64,000 nt of DNA from an uncultured Christensenella sp. (GCA_910585955.1 CAJUGC010000002.1:119685-183684); one strand, 5' to 3'; numbered from the stretch's first letter, positions 35,945-45,949 are shown. Notes: generated by a model from the letters alone, not told the origin. Program-made: numbers and translations.

Positions 35945-37198
35945 CGACAGTCACCGCATTTTCGGTTTGCGCATCGTCTTGCGCGGCGTCCTTATCTTCT
36001 TTGTCCGTCTTCTTTCGAGTAAAAGTCTTTTTGACCCATTTTTTAAACTTATTCCACGGGCGGTTCGCCTTTTTGAGCGCCGCGGCTTCGGCTTCCGCTT
36101 CCCACTGCGCCGAAAGAGCGGCATATTCCACATCGTACTTTTCGAGGTTTTTCATGATCTCTTCGTCGTATAAATGGCACTTTACAAAGTGATTGTCTTT
36201 GACGGCGAGATATTGAGGCTCTTTGTATCGGCAGACGTTCATACACTTGGAACAGCGCGTATGGAACTTGCAGCCTTTCGGCGGATTTGCGGGAGACGGT
36301 ATATCGCCCTCGAGAATTATTCGGTTCATCTTCACATCGGGATCGGGCACGGGAACGGCTGAAAACAGCGCCTGCGTATACGGGTGAAGAGGATTGTCGA
36401 ATATTTCGTCGGTATCGCCGAGCTCCATGGCATTGCCGAGATACATTACGAGAATACGGTCGGTTATGTACTTGACGACGGACAGATCGTGCGAAATAAA
36501 CACATATGTAAGTCCCATCGTCTTTTGAAGCTCTTTCAAAAGATTTATGATCTGAGCCTGAATGGATACGTCGAGCGCGCTTACGGGTTCGTCGCAGATA
36601 ACAAGTTCCGGCTGAACGGCAAGCGCGCGCGCTATACATATACGCTGGCGCTGTCCGCCCGAAAACTCATGAGGATAGCGATCGTAATATTGCGGCTGAA
36701 GTCCGCACTTTTTCATTACGCCCTGAACGTAATCGTACACCTGTTCTTTCGGCACTATGCCGTGTATCCGCACCGCTTCGGCAATTATGCTCCCGACCGT
36801 CATTCTCGGCGGAAGGCTCGAGTACGGATCTTGGAAGATATACTGCATACGAGTGCGATATTTAAGCATTTGCTTCTTTTTAAGGTGCGTAATATCGTTG
36901 CCGTCGAAAACCACTTTTCCGCCCGTCACGTCGTAAAGCTTCAATATGGTCCTGCCGAGCGTAGTCTTACCGCAACCCGACTCGCCTACTACGCCTATCG
37001 TCGTCCCTCTTTCGACCGTGAAGTCTACGTTGTCGACCGCCTTCAAAAACCGAATGGGTTTGCCGAAGAAATTAGTCTGTATCGGGAAGTGTTTCTGAAG
37101 TCCCTCGACTTCGAGAATATTTTTTCTCCCGACGGCTTGGCTTTCGGGGGCAGGCTCGGTCGTCAAAGCCTTATCCTTTTGTTTATCGGTTGCTTCGT

Positions 37199-37202
<4 letters not shown>
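35925..37202 (-). CDS. oppF: Oligopeptide ABC transporter ATPase OppF
   Basis: This protein has 425 residues. The start is set at TTG 37202, which follows GGAGG by six bases and overlaps the oppD stop as TTGA; a longer ATG-led reading has no site. OppF is one of the paired cytoplasmic ATPases that power peptide uptake. Walker A GESGCGKTTLGRT, signature FSGGQRQR and Walker B LVICDEPVSALD are intact. The C-terminal oligopeptide-HPY region has four cysteines (GCKFHTRCSKCMNVC and KCHLY) typical of Opp/Dpp ATPases. An extra tail of about 90 residues, Ala/Glu-rich then very charged, is unusual. Confidence 0.93.
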
Positions 37203-38374
<1,172 letters not shown>

Positions 38375-38378
38375 ATCC

Positions 38379-39506
38379 CTACTTCCTTGCCTTCGGATCC
38401 ATAGCGTCGCGCAGACCGTCGCCTACGAAGTTGAAGCCGAGTACGGCAATAACTATCATGACGCCCGCGGGAAGCCACATGAACCAATAGTTTTCGAGTA
38501 CGCCCTGTAGGTTTACGGTGGCTATCATCGTACCCCAGGCGGCTTTCGGGAACTGAACGCCGAGTCCCAAGAAGCTCAACGTCGATTCGTAAAGAATGAC
38601 GCTTCCCAACCCGAGAGTCATGGAGACTATGAGCTGCGGCATTACGTTGGGAATGAGGTGCTTGAATATCTTGCGCCATGTCGGCACGCCCATAACTTCC
38701 GCAGCCGTCATATACTCTTGCTCGCGAAGAGACAAGATCTGTCCTCGCACAAGCCGCGCCGTTCCGCTCCAACTGAACAGCGTGATAACCACCATAAGAA
38801 CGTAGATCTGCTGATCCGGCTCGAGCCTCCAGGAACGTATGACCTCGGACGCAATGAGCAAAATGGGAAGAGTGGGAATACAGTTGAATATATCGACTAT
38901 ACGCATTATTATCTGATCGGTTTTGCCGCCGAAATAACCTGCGAGTCCGCCGAGCAGTATGCCTATGAGCGTTTCGAGTATGACGACGATAAAGCCTATG
39001 GCAAGCGATATACGTCCGCCATACATGAGACGGGTAAATATGTCCATGCCCTGATCGTCTGTTCCGAGAATGTGCTTAAGGCTCGGGGAAGCCTTACTGT
39101 TCATCGTGCTGACATAAGTGAGCACTTCCGTAACTTCGGTCTTTTCACCGTGCTCGTCCGTAACGGTGTAAGTGTACGTCATCTTGTTTTCGACTTCCGT
39201 TCTGTCAACCGTAGTCTCTCCCCATACGTTGTAGACAACGGGACCGAGGAAGGAAAACAGAAACAGGAACACTATCATAACAAGCCCGACAATAGAGAGC
39301 TTGGAACGGAAAAACCGACGGAGCACAAGTCTTATCGGGCTCATTTCCTTATAGGTCTCTTCCGCTTCGCCCAAAGTCCCTTCACCAGAACCGACCGTAG
39401 CCGCGCCCTCCGCGCTGAATGCAAGCCGAGCCTTATCCGAAGTCGTTTCGACCGAAACTTCTTCGTTTTTATTTGCGGGATCTATTTTCAAATCTTTTTC
39501 TTCCAT
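38379..39506 (-). CDS. oppC: Oligopeptide ABC transporter permease OppC
   Basis: This protein has 375 residues. After an acidic cytoplasmic N-terminus of about 60 residues come six membrane segments. The first (IVGLVMIVFLFLFSFLGPVV) is separated from the rest by an external loop holding GTDDQGMDIFTRLMYGGR, a family hallmark. The EAA loop YMTAAEVMGVPTWRKIFKHL contacts the ATPases. OppC with OppB forms the channel. It is 13 bp from oppB. The external loop is larger than usual, with a poorly conserved 45-residue insert (about 100-145). Confidence 0.95.
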   Translation of the reverse strand: MEEKDLKIDPANKNEEVSVETTSDKARLAFSAEGAATVGSGEGTLGEAEETYKEMSPIRLVLRRFFRSKLSIVGLVMIVFLFLFSFLGPVVYNVWGETTVDRTEVENKMTYTYTVTDEHGEKTEVTEVLTYVSTMNSKASPSLKHILGTDDQGMDIFTRLMYGGRISLAIGFIVVILETLIGILLGGLAGYFGGKTDQIIMRIVDIFNCIPTLPILLIASEVIRSWRLEPDQQIYVLMVVITLFSWSGTARLVRGQILSLREQEYMTAAEVMGVPTWRKIFKHLIPNVMPQLIVSMTLGLGSVILYESTLSFLGLGVQFPKAAWGTMIATVNLQGVLENYWFMWLPAGVMIVIAVLGFNFVGDGLRDAMDPKARK

Positions 39507-39519
39507 GATCTCCTCCCGC

Positions 39520-40527
39520 CTATCTTCCGAGTTTTACCCGAGGGTCTACTATCGAATACATTATGTCGGACAAAAGAGTTCCGAGCACGGTCAGCACCGC
39601 GAGGAACATATTGTATCCCATGACGAACGGCACGTCGCCTACTGTAAGCGCCTGATACGCCAAACGTCCTATGCCGTCTATCGCAAACACCTGCTCGGTT
39701 ATCATCATACCGCCGAACAACGACGGAATAATGCCCGCAAGAAGGGTAGCGAGAGGTATGAGAGTATTTCTGAACGCGTGCTTGTATATTACTTTCTTTT
39801 CCGAAAGACCTTTTGCGCGAGCGGTACGGATATAATCGGCGCTGAGGACCTCCAAAGTATTGGTACGCGTATAGCGCATGAGTCCGCCGAGAGACAGCAC
39901 CACGCTCACTCCGATCGGCAGGATCAGATGCAGCGCCATATCGCCGAGCTTACTCATAAATCCGAGGAAAGTCGCGGGATAGGAGCTGCTTGCATAGATA
40001 AGACCGTTCGCCGGCAGCCAACCCAGATTCACCGCAAAAATCTTTACGACGATCGCCGCAAAGAAATAAGTCGGAAGCGACAGCCCTATCATCGTAAAAA
40101 CCGTGACGGTGTAGTCGCGAACCGAATACTGGTGCGTTGCGCTGGAGATACCGAGAGGTATCGCGATGAGGAACTGCAAAACGGTAGCTATCATCGCTAT
40201 TGCGAACGATATCCACATATTCTCCCCTATTACCTGCGTGACGGGTTTTCTGTACTTGAACGAATTGCCGAAATCGCCTTGAAGCACGTTTGCCAGCCAC
40301 TTGAAATAACCCTTTAAAATTCCGAGGAACGAGTTGTCGGCAAGACCGTACAACTCCTTGAACCTTAAAAGATCGTTTTCGTCAAACGCGCCCGTCTGAA
40401 TTTGCCCCGCAAAGTTCGTCGTTATGAAGTCTATGGGCATAAGACGAACCATGGTGTAAATTATGATAGATACACCCAAGAGGATTATTATGGATATTCC
40501 GAGCCGTTTTACGATATATTTAAACAT
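39520..40527 (-). CDS. oppB: Oligopeptide ABC transporter permease OppB
   Basis: This protein has 335 residues with the standard OppB beginning (MFKYIVKRLGISIIILLGVS) and six membrane segments. A cytoplasmic EAA loop reads YIRTARAKGLSEKKVIYKHA, and DPRVKLGR closes the protein. The long loop between segments 1 and 2 (about 30-100) is typical of the family. It lies 21 bp after oppA and forms the membrane pore with OppC. Confidence 0.95.
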   Translation of the reverse strand: MFKYIVKRLGISIIILLGVSIIIYTMVRLMPIDFITTNFAGQIQTGAFDENDLLRFKELYGLADNSFLGILKGYFKWLANVLQGDFGNSFKYRKPVTQVIGENMWISFAIAMIATVLQFLIAIPLGISSATHQYSVRDYTVTVFTMIGLSLPTYFFAAIVVKIFAVNLGWLPANGLIYASSSYPATFLGFMSKLGDMALHLILPIGVSVVLSLGGLMRYTRTNTLEVLSADYIRTARAKGLSEKKVIYKHAFRNTLIPLATLLAGIIPSLFGGMMITEQVFAIDGIGRLAYQALTVGDVPFVMGYNMFLAVLTVLGTLLSDIMYSIVDPRVKLGR

Positions 40528-40548
40528 TTGTCTTCCTTTGACGAACCG

Positions 40549-43161
40549 TTATCTCTCTGTTATGAGCGACACGAGGTGAGTATTGTACATGAGTCCGCGA
40601 TAGGGCGAACGGTCTTCCTTCGGCGTGAACGTAGAGTCGTCTATCTTATTTGCGTTATAGGCAAAAAGGTCGTCGCGCTGATATGTAGGAAGCTCTACGG
40701 CAAGCTGCATTACGAGATTGAGCGCGCTTCTGTACGTCCTCTCGCGTTCCTTTTGATCGTTGCTTTCTCTGCCCTTTTCAATGAGCTCGGCAAGCTCCAA
40801 GAGTATTTCGTACTCTACGTCGTATCTTCCGCCCGCATTCTGCTTGATCTGAGGATAGCCCCAGTTCTTGACAGAGGAAGCCTTCGAATCCATATGATAT
40901 ACCTGATACATATCGGGATCTATAGTGGAGCCCCATGCCGCCGCCCAAACCGTCAAGTCGCCCGTAGCGAGCTTGCTGAGAGCCGTGCCGTCGGTCGTAA
41001 CTCTCGTCTTAAACTTATTTCTGTTGAGAATTTCGGTCGCATGATACATAGCTCTGTACGCAGGGTGGTCGGTCTCGTTACCCGCTATAGTGAATAGGTA
41101 ATCGAGCTTGTCGCTGCCTTTCGCATAGACGCCGTCGCCGCCCTCGGTATAGCCGCCGAGATCTTCGACGAGATAACGAATAAACTCGTTTTGTTCCGCA
41201 ACGGTGAAAGTGTCGCCTGCTTTTTTGCCCTTTCTTATGACAAAATCTTTATACGCGGGGTTTACTACGTTGAGATTGGAGGGAACGGATCCGTTTATAT
41301 ACGGATAATACGGAGTCGCGTCCTTCGGATAAGCCCAACTCGAAAGCGACATCGAACGATAGATCGCCTTTGCCGTGCCCTGATAGTAATCGACTACTTC
41401 CTGCGTGTCTATCGAGTGCATAATAGCCTGTCTTACATAAAGCGAAGGCACTTTTGCCGCATTTATGCCGATATAGCCGTAACCGGAAGTCTGAATGTTC
41501 TCGTTTTCGAAACCTTCGCTCTTTTTATTGTTTAGTTCCGTAACCGTCTCGGGCTTTGCAGTCGGTTCGACGAAATCGACTTCGCCGCTGTACAGGACGT
41601 TCGTCATGCTGTTGGAAGCGACGACCTGATAGCGAAGTTTCTTTATCTTCGGCGCGCCCAAAAGATATTTGTCGTTTCTCTCGTAGTAAATTACGCCCTT
41701 ATCGCAGAAGTCGCCGGGGCCGACGCCCGTCGTGCCGCCCGACATCTTGCTTGCAACGTAAGGTCCCGCACCGACGGGCACGCCCGTCTTGGCGGGATCG
41801 TTTACGACCTTTTCCATGAATGTCTGCGAATTGCGCACTACGCCGAAGTGTTCTTCAAAGTCGAATTTCGCAATCTCTTCCTCATTCGAGTAGTAGTACA
41901 TAGGCGCGACCGGAATCGCGAAGTTCCAAATAGCTTTCGGGTCTACGCCCTTGATTTTTATGCTGAGCACTTCGTTGCCGGACGCTACGGAATGATCGGC
42001 ATTGTGCGAGGGCGCGGGATAGCTCGTACCGTTTACGGTGACGGCGGCGTCCTTGTTGGCAAACTTGATACCGGAAATATTCTTGATATCGAACGTAGCG
42101 TTTGCCGAATCCTTTTCGAGTTCCTCATTCGTAAGGAAGGTATGAAGATTGACCGCGGTATTCCAATACTGAAGTATCATGTCGAGGTTGTCGGGCAGAT
42201 TGTCGTCTATAGCGGCCTGCTTTGCCTGCGCCTCGGTGTAGTTTTTGAGTTCGGAAACATCGTTCGTAAGCTTGGACTCGAGTTTTGCGTCGTTTCTGTT
42301 CCAGGAGATAAGCCCCTCGTTGTAGAGGAACATCTCTACGTCGGTCGTGAAAGGCTTATATACGTTACCTTGCTTGTCCGTGAACGATTCGTCTTCGTAA
42401 GCGTTGAGCGAATTGGACCAATCCGCATCTATCTCTTCTTTGAAAAGTTCGACGGTCTTATCGAAGTCTTTGACGATGTTTACGAAAAGCTCGCCGTGGC
42501 TCGTCTTATATTCCTCGAGATACTCTCTGAACTTGTCTACGCTCTCGACATAGTCGTCGTGCTCTTTGTAGATCTCGCTCTTTGCCTGCAACAGATAATT
42601 TATGCGGCTCGTAGCTCTGTTTTGATACTCGAGCATGAACGAATCCTGCTCGTGCTCGTCGCGCGTATTCGTGCGGTATTCTTTGAGTCCGACAATCTCC
42701 GTAGAATATATAGTGCTCGCGCCTGTATACATATTGTCGAGGTAGACGTAGAAATTGAAAAGCACGTCTCTTATCGTGAGCGGAGAGCCGTTTGAAAATA
42801 CTATGTTGTTTTTGAGAACGAAATAATATGTAGTAGTCTTGCCATCGCCCGTGCCTTCCTCGACTATCTGCATATCCTTGACGATAGTCGCTTCGTCGTC
42901 TCCGTAAACGGGCTTGCCTTCTTTATCGTTTCCGAGCATGGAAAGCTGAGTAAGTCCCACGACCGACGAGTCCGTGCCCGAGGTCGAAAAAAACGGGTTG
43001 AAAACTTTGTCCACTTCGAGTATGGACATGGTAAGCGGATCGGTTTCGTTATTGTAAACGGCACCTTTATCGCCGCAACCGACTACGCCCGCGCACAGTA
43101 CCAATGCCATGCAACATGAGAGCGCGAAGCTCAGTATCTTTTTGACAGCACTCGATTTCAT
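40549..43161 (-). CDS. oppA: Oligopeptide-binding lipoprotein OppA
   Basis: This protein has 870 residues, far longer than the usual 540-600. A lipoprotein signal ends VVGC (about Cys29). The substrate-binding SBP_bac_5 pattern is split: an N-terminal part (DGKTTTYYFVLKNNIVFSNG, SPLTIRDVLFNFYVYL) and a C-terminal part (YERNDKYLLGAPKIKKLRYQ, RQAIMHSIDTQEV, LVMQLAVELPTYQRDDLFAY). Between them lies about 220 residues of mostly helical, charged insert (about 165-390). OppA captures peptides outside the membrane for OppBCDF. The insert may widen specificity or contact the surface proteins; that is inference. A good ribosome site (AAGGAG) precedes ATG 43161. Confidence 0.92.
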   Translation of the reverse strand: MKSSAVKKILSFALSCCMALVLCAGVVGCGDKGAVYNNETDPLTMSILEVDKVFNPFFSTSGTDSSVVGLTQLSMLGNDKEGKPVYGDDEATIVKDMQIVEEGTGDGKTTTYYFVLKNNIVFSNGSPLTIRDVLFNFYVYLDNMYTGASTIYSTEIVGLKEYRTNTRDEHEQDSFMLEYQNRATSRINYLLQAKSEIYKEHDDYVESVDKFREYLEEYKTSHGELFVNIVKDFDKTVELFKEEIDADWSNSLNAYEDESFTDKQGNVYKPFTTDVEMFLYNEGLISWNRNDAKLESKLTNDVSELKNYTEAQAKQAAIDDNLPDNLDMILQYWNTAVNLHTFLTNEELEKDSANATFDIKNISGIKFANKDAAVTVNGTSYPAPSHNADHSVASGNEVLSIKIKGVDPKAIWNFAIPVAPMYYYSNEEEIAKFDFEEHFGVVRNSQTFMEKVVNDPAKTGVPVGAGPYVASKMSGGTTGVGPGDFCDKGVIYYERNDKYLLGAPKIKKLRYQVVASNSMTNVLYSGEVDFVEPTAKPETVTELNNKKSEGFENENIQTSGYGYIGINAAKVPSLYVRQAIMHSIDTQEVVDYYQGTAKAIYRSMSLSSWAYPKDATPYYPYINGSVPSNLNVVNPAYKDFVIRKGKKAGDTFTVAEQNEFIRYLVEDLGGYTEGGDGVYAKGSDKLDYLFTIAGNETDHPAYRAMYHATEILNRNKFKTRVTTDGTALSKLATGDLTVWAAAWGSTIDPDMYQVYHMDSKASSVKNWGYPQIKQNAGGRYDVEYEILLELAELIEKGRESNDQKERERTYRSALNLVMQLAVELPTYQRDDLFAYNANKIDDSTFTPKEDRSPYRGLMYNTHLVSLITER

Positions 43162-43205
43162 TTCTCTGTCTGCTCCTTATAGGTGGTTTTCCTTATTATG
43201 TTCCC

Positions 43206-43247
43206 GTCCGCAACTCCCCGTGCGTAGAACCTTTCGGGCAAACGGAC
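43206..43247 (-). promoter_or_regulatory. Possible structured leader of the opp transcript
   Basis: Within the roughly 140-nt untranslated leader, GTCCG (43206-43210) can pair with CGGAC (43243-43247), and CCCG (43217-43220) with CGGG (43235-43238) inside it. It matches no riboswitch class that I know. The stems are short, so the support is weak. Confidence 0.25.
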
Positions 43248-43305
43248 TTATCCGCCGCCTCCAAATCGATAGCCGACACCTTTCAGAATATCGAACTATA
43301 AAAGA

Positions 43306-43335
43306 ATTATACCCCCCCCCGCAAATAAAAGTCAA
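43306..43335 (-). promoter_or_regulatory. opp-operon promoter with poly-G spacer
   Basis: On the minus strand TTGACT (43330-43335), an 18-nt spacer and a perfect TATAAT (43306-43311) are seen. Half of the spacer, directly abutting the -10 box, is a run of nine Gs (43312-43320). One G fewer gives the optimal 17-nt spacing, so slippage would tune promoter strength. Confidence 0.8.
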
Positions 43336-43388
43336 ATGTTTGACAGTATAAAAAACCGAAAAAACGCATAATACTCCAAAAAAGTTTA

Positions 43389-43410
43389 AACTGCTAAAGT
43401 GTTAGCAGTT
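43389..43410. promoter_or_regulatory. 22-bp perfect inverted repeat upstream of opp promoter
   Basis: AACTGCTAA (43389-43397), AGTG, TTAGCAGTT (43402-43410). It is a two-fold symmetric site about 54 bp upstream of the opp -35 box. It may be an operator for a dimeric regulator. A run of six Ts downstream on the minus strand (43378-43383) also allows a weak terminator reading. Confidence 0.5.
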
Positions 43411-43568
43411 AAAAGAAGGAAAAAACGACGAATCGAGCCGATCGATATCATCCGCATAAAAAAGCGCTATTTTCGGAATCGCTTTTACAAGCGGACGTTT
43501 TTCGTCGCGATATAATATGGATGTGCGCGGTTGGATTCGCGCATCCCGAAAGACAAGTTCGATTGCAT

Positions 43569-43603
43569 AAAAAAAAGAGAGTGCGTAAGCCAACACACTC
43601 TCT
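43569..43603 (-). terminator. Terminator after the 43624 lipoprotein gene
   Basis: On the minus strand AGAGAGTG and CACTCTCT form a perfect 8-bp stem around a 12-nt loop, followed by a run of seven Ts. It separates this gene from the opp operon. Confidence 0.88.
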
Positions 43604-43623
43604 CGTATTTTTAATTTTATTTT

Positions 43624-44811
43624 TTAATGTTTTTTACCCGTTTGGTTATCCGCCGTTATCGCACAATCTGTAAAAGGAGATCCGTCCGTGTTGCGATAGC
43701 AAGGAGCAGTCGAAACGAAGAGCTGAGGCTTTTCCGGATCTTCGTCAAAACCGTTCGGAAGCGCGGAAACCTTAAGCGTTCCGTCGAAGGTCACGTTTTT
43801 GAATTCCGAGTTCTTTGCCGTAAGCGCAAGCGGAGCGACGTATATTCCCGCAGTCAAATTGAAGGTGGTGTTTACGTCGAAAGTCACGTTTTCAAACTTT
43901 ACGTTTTCCACCTTGGCTCCGTCCGCATTGCCAAACAACGAAAGCACCAACAGATTTTTGCCGTTGTGATTGCCGTCGTTTGCAAGCGCGTCGTTGTTTA
44001 CAAGTCCGTCCCTGCCGTTCGCGTAGTCGAGCGTAAAGTTCTTTATCGTATAACCGTTGCCGTTCAGCGTGCCGCGATAGTTGCCGAAGCCCGCGAATTT
44101 CTCTCCCTCGAAGTCGATGTCGTTCATGAGATAGATGTTGCCGCTGCGGCTCGACTTGAGTTCGCGCGCCGTGCGCACAAGCTTGTAGTCGCCCTTGAGA
44201 TAGTCCACCACGACATTTACGGCAAGATCTTCGTCGCCGCCCGGGTGCTTAAAGTTCTCGTCCCAAAGTTCTCCGCTTTCGGTGCGATAAACGTCGAGCG
44301 AAGTATAGCCGGCGCGGGAATTGTCATATTCGTCGTAGTCCTCGAACGGCTCGCCCGCTTCCACGGAATACTCGCCGAGCACATTGAGCGTACCGTCTTC
44401 GTCGCGATAACAAACATTGTAGGTATACCTGCGCCAACAAGCGTAAAGCGTTATGCCGTCGTCTCCCACTCTGTCAAGATCGAAGTCCCATTTGTTTCTG
44501 TAAACTACTCTATCGCCGTCCTCTATTCTGTCTCTGAACCAACCGACGAACTTATATTCCGCGTTTGTCATTTCCTCGCCGCTTGTAGCGACTGGATCGT
44601 ATATCTTTTTGCTCGAGCCGTCCTTTTCGCCGAGATAGTACACGACGTCGCTTTGAGTGCTGCGGTAAGTTCCGCCCTCGAGCTTAAAAACCACTTTGAC
44701 TCTGTTTGCATAAATATCGGTATCGTCGCCGCAACCGGTCAAGCACAAAAGCGACAGACAAAGCGCCGACAGCACGAGTATTATTGCGAGTAACGGTTTT
44801 TTAAACTTCAT
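43624..44811 (-). CDS. Surface lipoprotein with InlB-type and GLUG-like repeats
   Basis: This protein has 395 residues. The signal peptide ends LTGCGDD (Cys27). An InlB B-like repeat (about 75-130: KFVGWFRDR, then GITLYACW) is followed by another beta module and, from about 205, a right-handed-helix-like region: RELKSSRSGNIYLMNDIDFE, YRGTLNGNGYTIKNFTL and KVENVKFENVTFDV, the look of GLUG or pectate-lyase-like surface repeats. It has its own promoter (44836-44864) and terminator, so it is monocistronic. Adhesion or wall binding is the usual role for this architecture. Confidence 0.8.
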   Translation of the reverse strand: MKFKKPLLAIILVLSALCLSLLCLTGCGDDTDIYANRVKVVFKLEGGTYRSTQSDVVYYLGEKDGSSKKIYDPVATSGEEMTNAEYKFVGWFRDRIEDGDRVVYRNKWDFDLDRVGDDGITLYACWRRYTYNVCYRDEDGTLNVLGEYSVEAGEPFEDYDEYDNSRAGYTSLDVYRTESGELWDENFKHPGGDEDLAVNVVVDYLKGDYKLVRTARELKSSRSGNIYLMNDIDFEGEKFAGFGNYRGTLNGNGYTIKNFTLDYANGRDGLVNNDALANDGNHNGKNLLVLSLFGNADGAKVENVKFENVTFDVNTTFNLTAGIYVAPLALTAKNSEFKNVTFDGTLKVSALPNGFDEDPEKPQLFVSTAPCYRNTDGSPFTDCAITADNQTGKKH

Positions 44812-44835
44812 TATATGTTAGCTCCTGTGCCTTAT

Positions 44836-44864
44836 ATTATATAACCTTTGTACGATTATATCAA
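44836..44864 (-). promoter_or_regulatory. Promoter of the 43624 lipoprotein gene
   Basis: TTGATA (44859-44864), a 17-nt spacer and TATAAT (44836-44841) on the minus strand lie about 25 nt before the ATG. Confidence 0.8.
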
Positions 44865-44933
44865 GCGATTTTTTCGGTTTTTTGCAAATTCGCTCCCACA
44901 GCCTTTTTATAAGACTGTTTTATACCGAAAATC

Positions 44934-45122
44934 TCACTCGAGAACCAACGCGTTCTTCGGACAGAAGTCGGAACATTTGCCGCAACGTATGCACTTTTCC
45001 GCGTCTATACAGGGCGCTTCATACCCTTTTTGCGACAGCGCTCCCATCGGACAAACCTTTACGGCCGGACAGGGATGATTTTGCGGACAGTTGTCTCTCT
45101 TAATTTTAAGCGTCTTTTCCAT
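44934..45122 (-). CDS. Small ferredoxin-like 4Fe-4S protein
   Basis: This protein has 62 residues and eight cysteines. The C-terminal half has the regular CIRCGKCSDFCP motif of a [4Fe-4S] ferredoxin. The first half is atypical, CPQNHPCPAVKVCP, with five-residue spacings, plus one extra cysteine (APCID). One cluster is therefore assured by pattern, and the second may be altered. It starts 5 bp after an XRE regulator gene and is probably cotranscribed with it, which raises the possibility of redox-linked regulation. Electron carrier is the default function. Confidence 0.85.
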   Translation of the reverse strand: MEKTLKIKRDNCPQNHPCPAVKVCPMGALSQKGYEAPCIDAEKCIRCGKCSDFCPKNALVLE

Positions 45123-45127
45123 GATTA

Positions 45128-45502
45128 TTATTTATCCTCGAGTTTGGAAATCTCGGTGACATTAACTCCTTTCTTTTCGAGCATATTGACGAGTTCTTCG
45201 TAAAATTCCTGTTTGTTTTGCGTTTCGGTCGCCGAACAGATCCCTACGATCTTCACCAAACCGTATTCGCTCGGCAAATTCACTCCGTGCCGTTCGTAAT
45301 CGGGCAGACTTTCATATCCGAACAGCAGCCAATCCGTCGACACGCCGAAACGCTCGTGGAGCGCTTTCAAATCGGACGCGCTGAAGTTTCCCTTCTTCCA
45401 TGTAGCCAAGTTGCCTTTGCTCTTTTTGATTTCGCCGCAAAACTTGGTTACGGTAGTTCCGTGCCGTTCGCATATCGATTTCAATCTTTCATATGGTGTC
45501 AT
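45128..45502 (-). CDS. XRE-type HTH regulator (ferredoxin-linked)
   Basis: This protein has 124 residues, starting at MTPYERLKS (45502) with GGAGAG upstream; the longer frame to 45562 has no site. The HTH (about 2-62) has the phage-repressor look: TVTKFCGEIKKSKGNLATWK, then FSASDLKALHERFGVSTDWL. A 60-residue C-terminal region ends in a predicted helix and may serve dimerisation or effector sensing. It is expressed leftward, apparently from the promoter at 45655-45683, and is followed at 5 bp by the ferredoxin gene. A second XRE gene lies divergently across the promoter region. Confidence 0.8.
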   Translation of the reverse strand: MTPYERLKSICERHGTTVTKFCGEIKKSKGNLATWKKGNFSASDLKALHERFGVSTDWLLFGYESLPDYERHGVNLPSEYGLVKIVGICSATETQNKQEFYEELVNMLEKKGVNVTEISKLEDK

Positions 45503-45550
45503 TCCGACTCTCCGAAGCTTTCTTTTTGTACAATAATATTGTAAAATCGC

Positions 45551-45579
45551 TTGACAGTGCAAATATTTTGAACTATAAT
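45551..45579 (+). promoter_or_regulatory. Rightward consensus promoter for the 45737 HTH gene
   Basis: TTGACA (45551-45556), a 17-nt spacer and TATAAT (45574-45579) make a perfect consensus. The start of transcription near 45586 leaves a leader of about 150 nt. Confidence 0.85.
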
Positions 45580-45609
45580 AAAGACATCACTCAGCATGAG
45601 CCCGCATTC

Positions 45610-45683
45610 TTGACAAGCGAGCCTCATATCAGATGATTTTACCGCAACCGTTATATTTTAACACAGATCGGCCCGCTTGTCAA
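45610..45683. repeat. Inverted repeat between divergent HTH genes
   Basis: TTGACAAGCG (45610-45619) and its exact complement CGCTTGTCAA (45674-45683) are 54 bp apart. The right arm contains the -35 of the leftward promoter. The arms may be operators for one of the two XRE proteins or fold the leader RNA. Confidence 0.6.
45655..45683 (-). promoter_or_regulatory. Leftward promoter for the HTH-ferredoxin operon
   Basis: On the minus strand TTGACA (45678-45683), a 17-nt spacer and TAAAAT (45655-45660). Transcription from about 45648 runs into the rightward promoter, so the two leaders are antisense over about 60 bp. Confidence 0.75.
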
Positions 45684-45736
45684 TGCGTTGCGGAATTTCC
45701 GTAGGGAAACCGATTACATATCAAAGAGAACATCGC

Positions 45737-45949
45737 ATGAAAAAAGACATCAAACTGAATGTTGACACCGAACTCATTTCGGAATACATGAAAAGCAATA
45801 ACCTTACCAAGAAAGAGTTTTGCAGACAGAGCGGCATATCGATTTCCGCCTTAGCCAATGTTTTAAAGGGAAATAACTTTACGTCCGACACTCTCAGAAA
45901 GCTCGTAAAAATATTGAACGTCCCCTACTGCCGAATTTTCAAGCAGTAA
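45737..45949 (+). CDS. Small XRE-type HTH protein
   Basis: This protein has 70 residues, starting at MKKDIKLNVD (45737) with AAAGAG upstream. Nearly the whole protein is one HTH: LISEYMKSNNLTKKEFCRQS, then ISISALANVLKGNNFTSDTL and KLVKILNVPYCRIF. It has the size of a Cro-like or antitoxin-type regulator. It is divergent from the 45128 XRE gene, and the two share interlocking promoters, so mutual control is likely but unproven. There is no downstream partner in the same direction. Confidence 0.75.
   Translation: MKKDIKLNVDTELISEYMKSNNLTKKEFCRQSGISISALANVLKGNNFTSDTLRKLVKILNVPYCRIFKQ

Noticed and set aside
43402..43596. 64-codon minus-strand frame between oppA and the 43624 lipoprotein
   Set aside because: It overlaps the terminator and the palindrome, and its product shows no domain.
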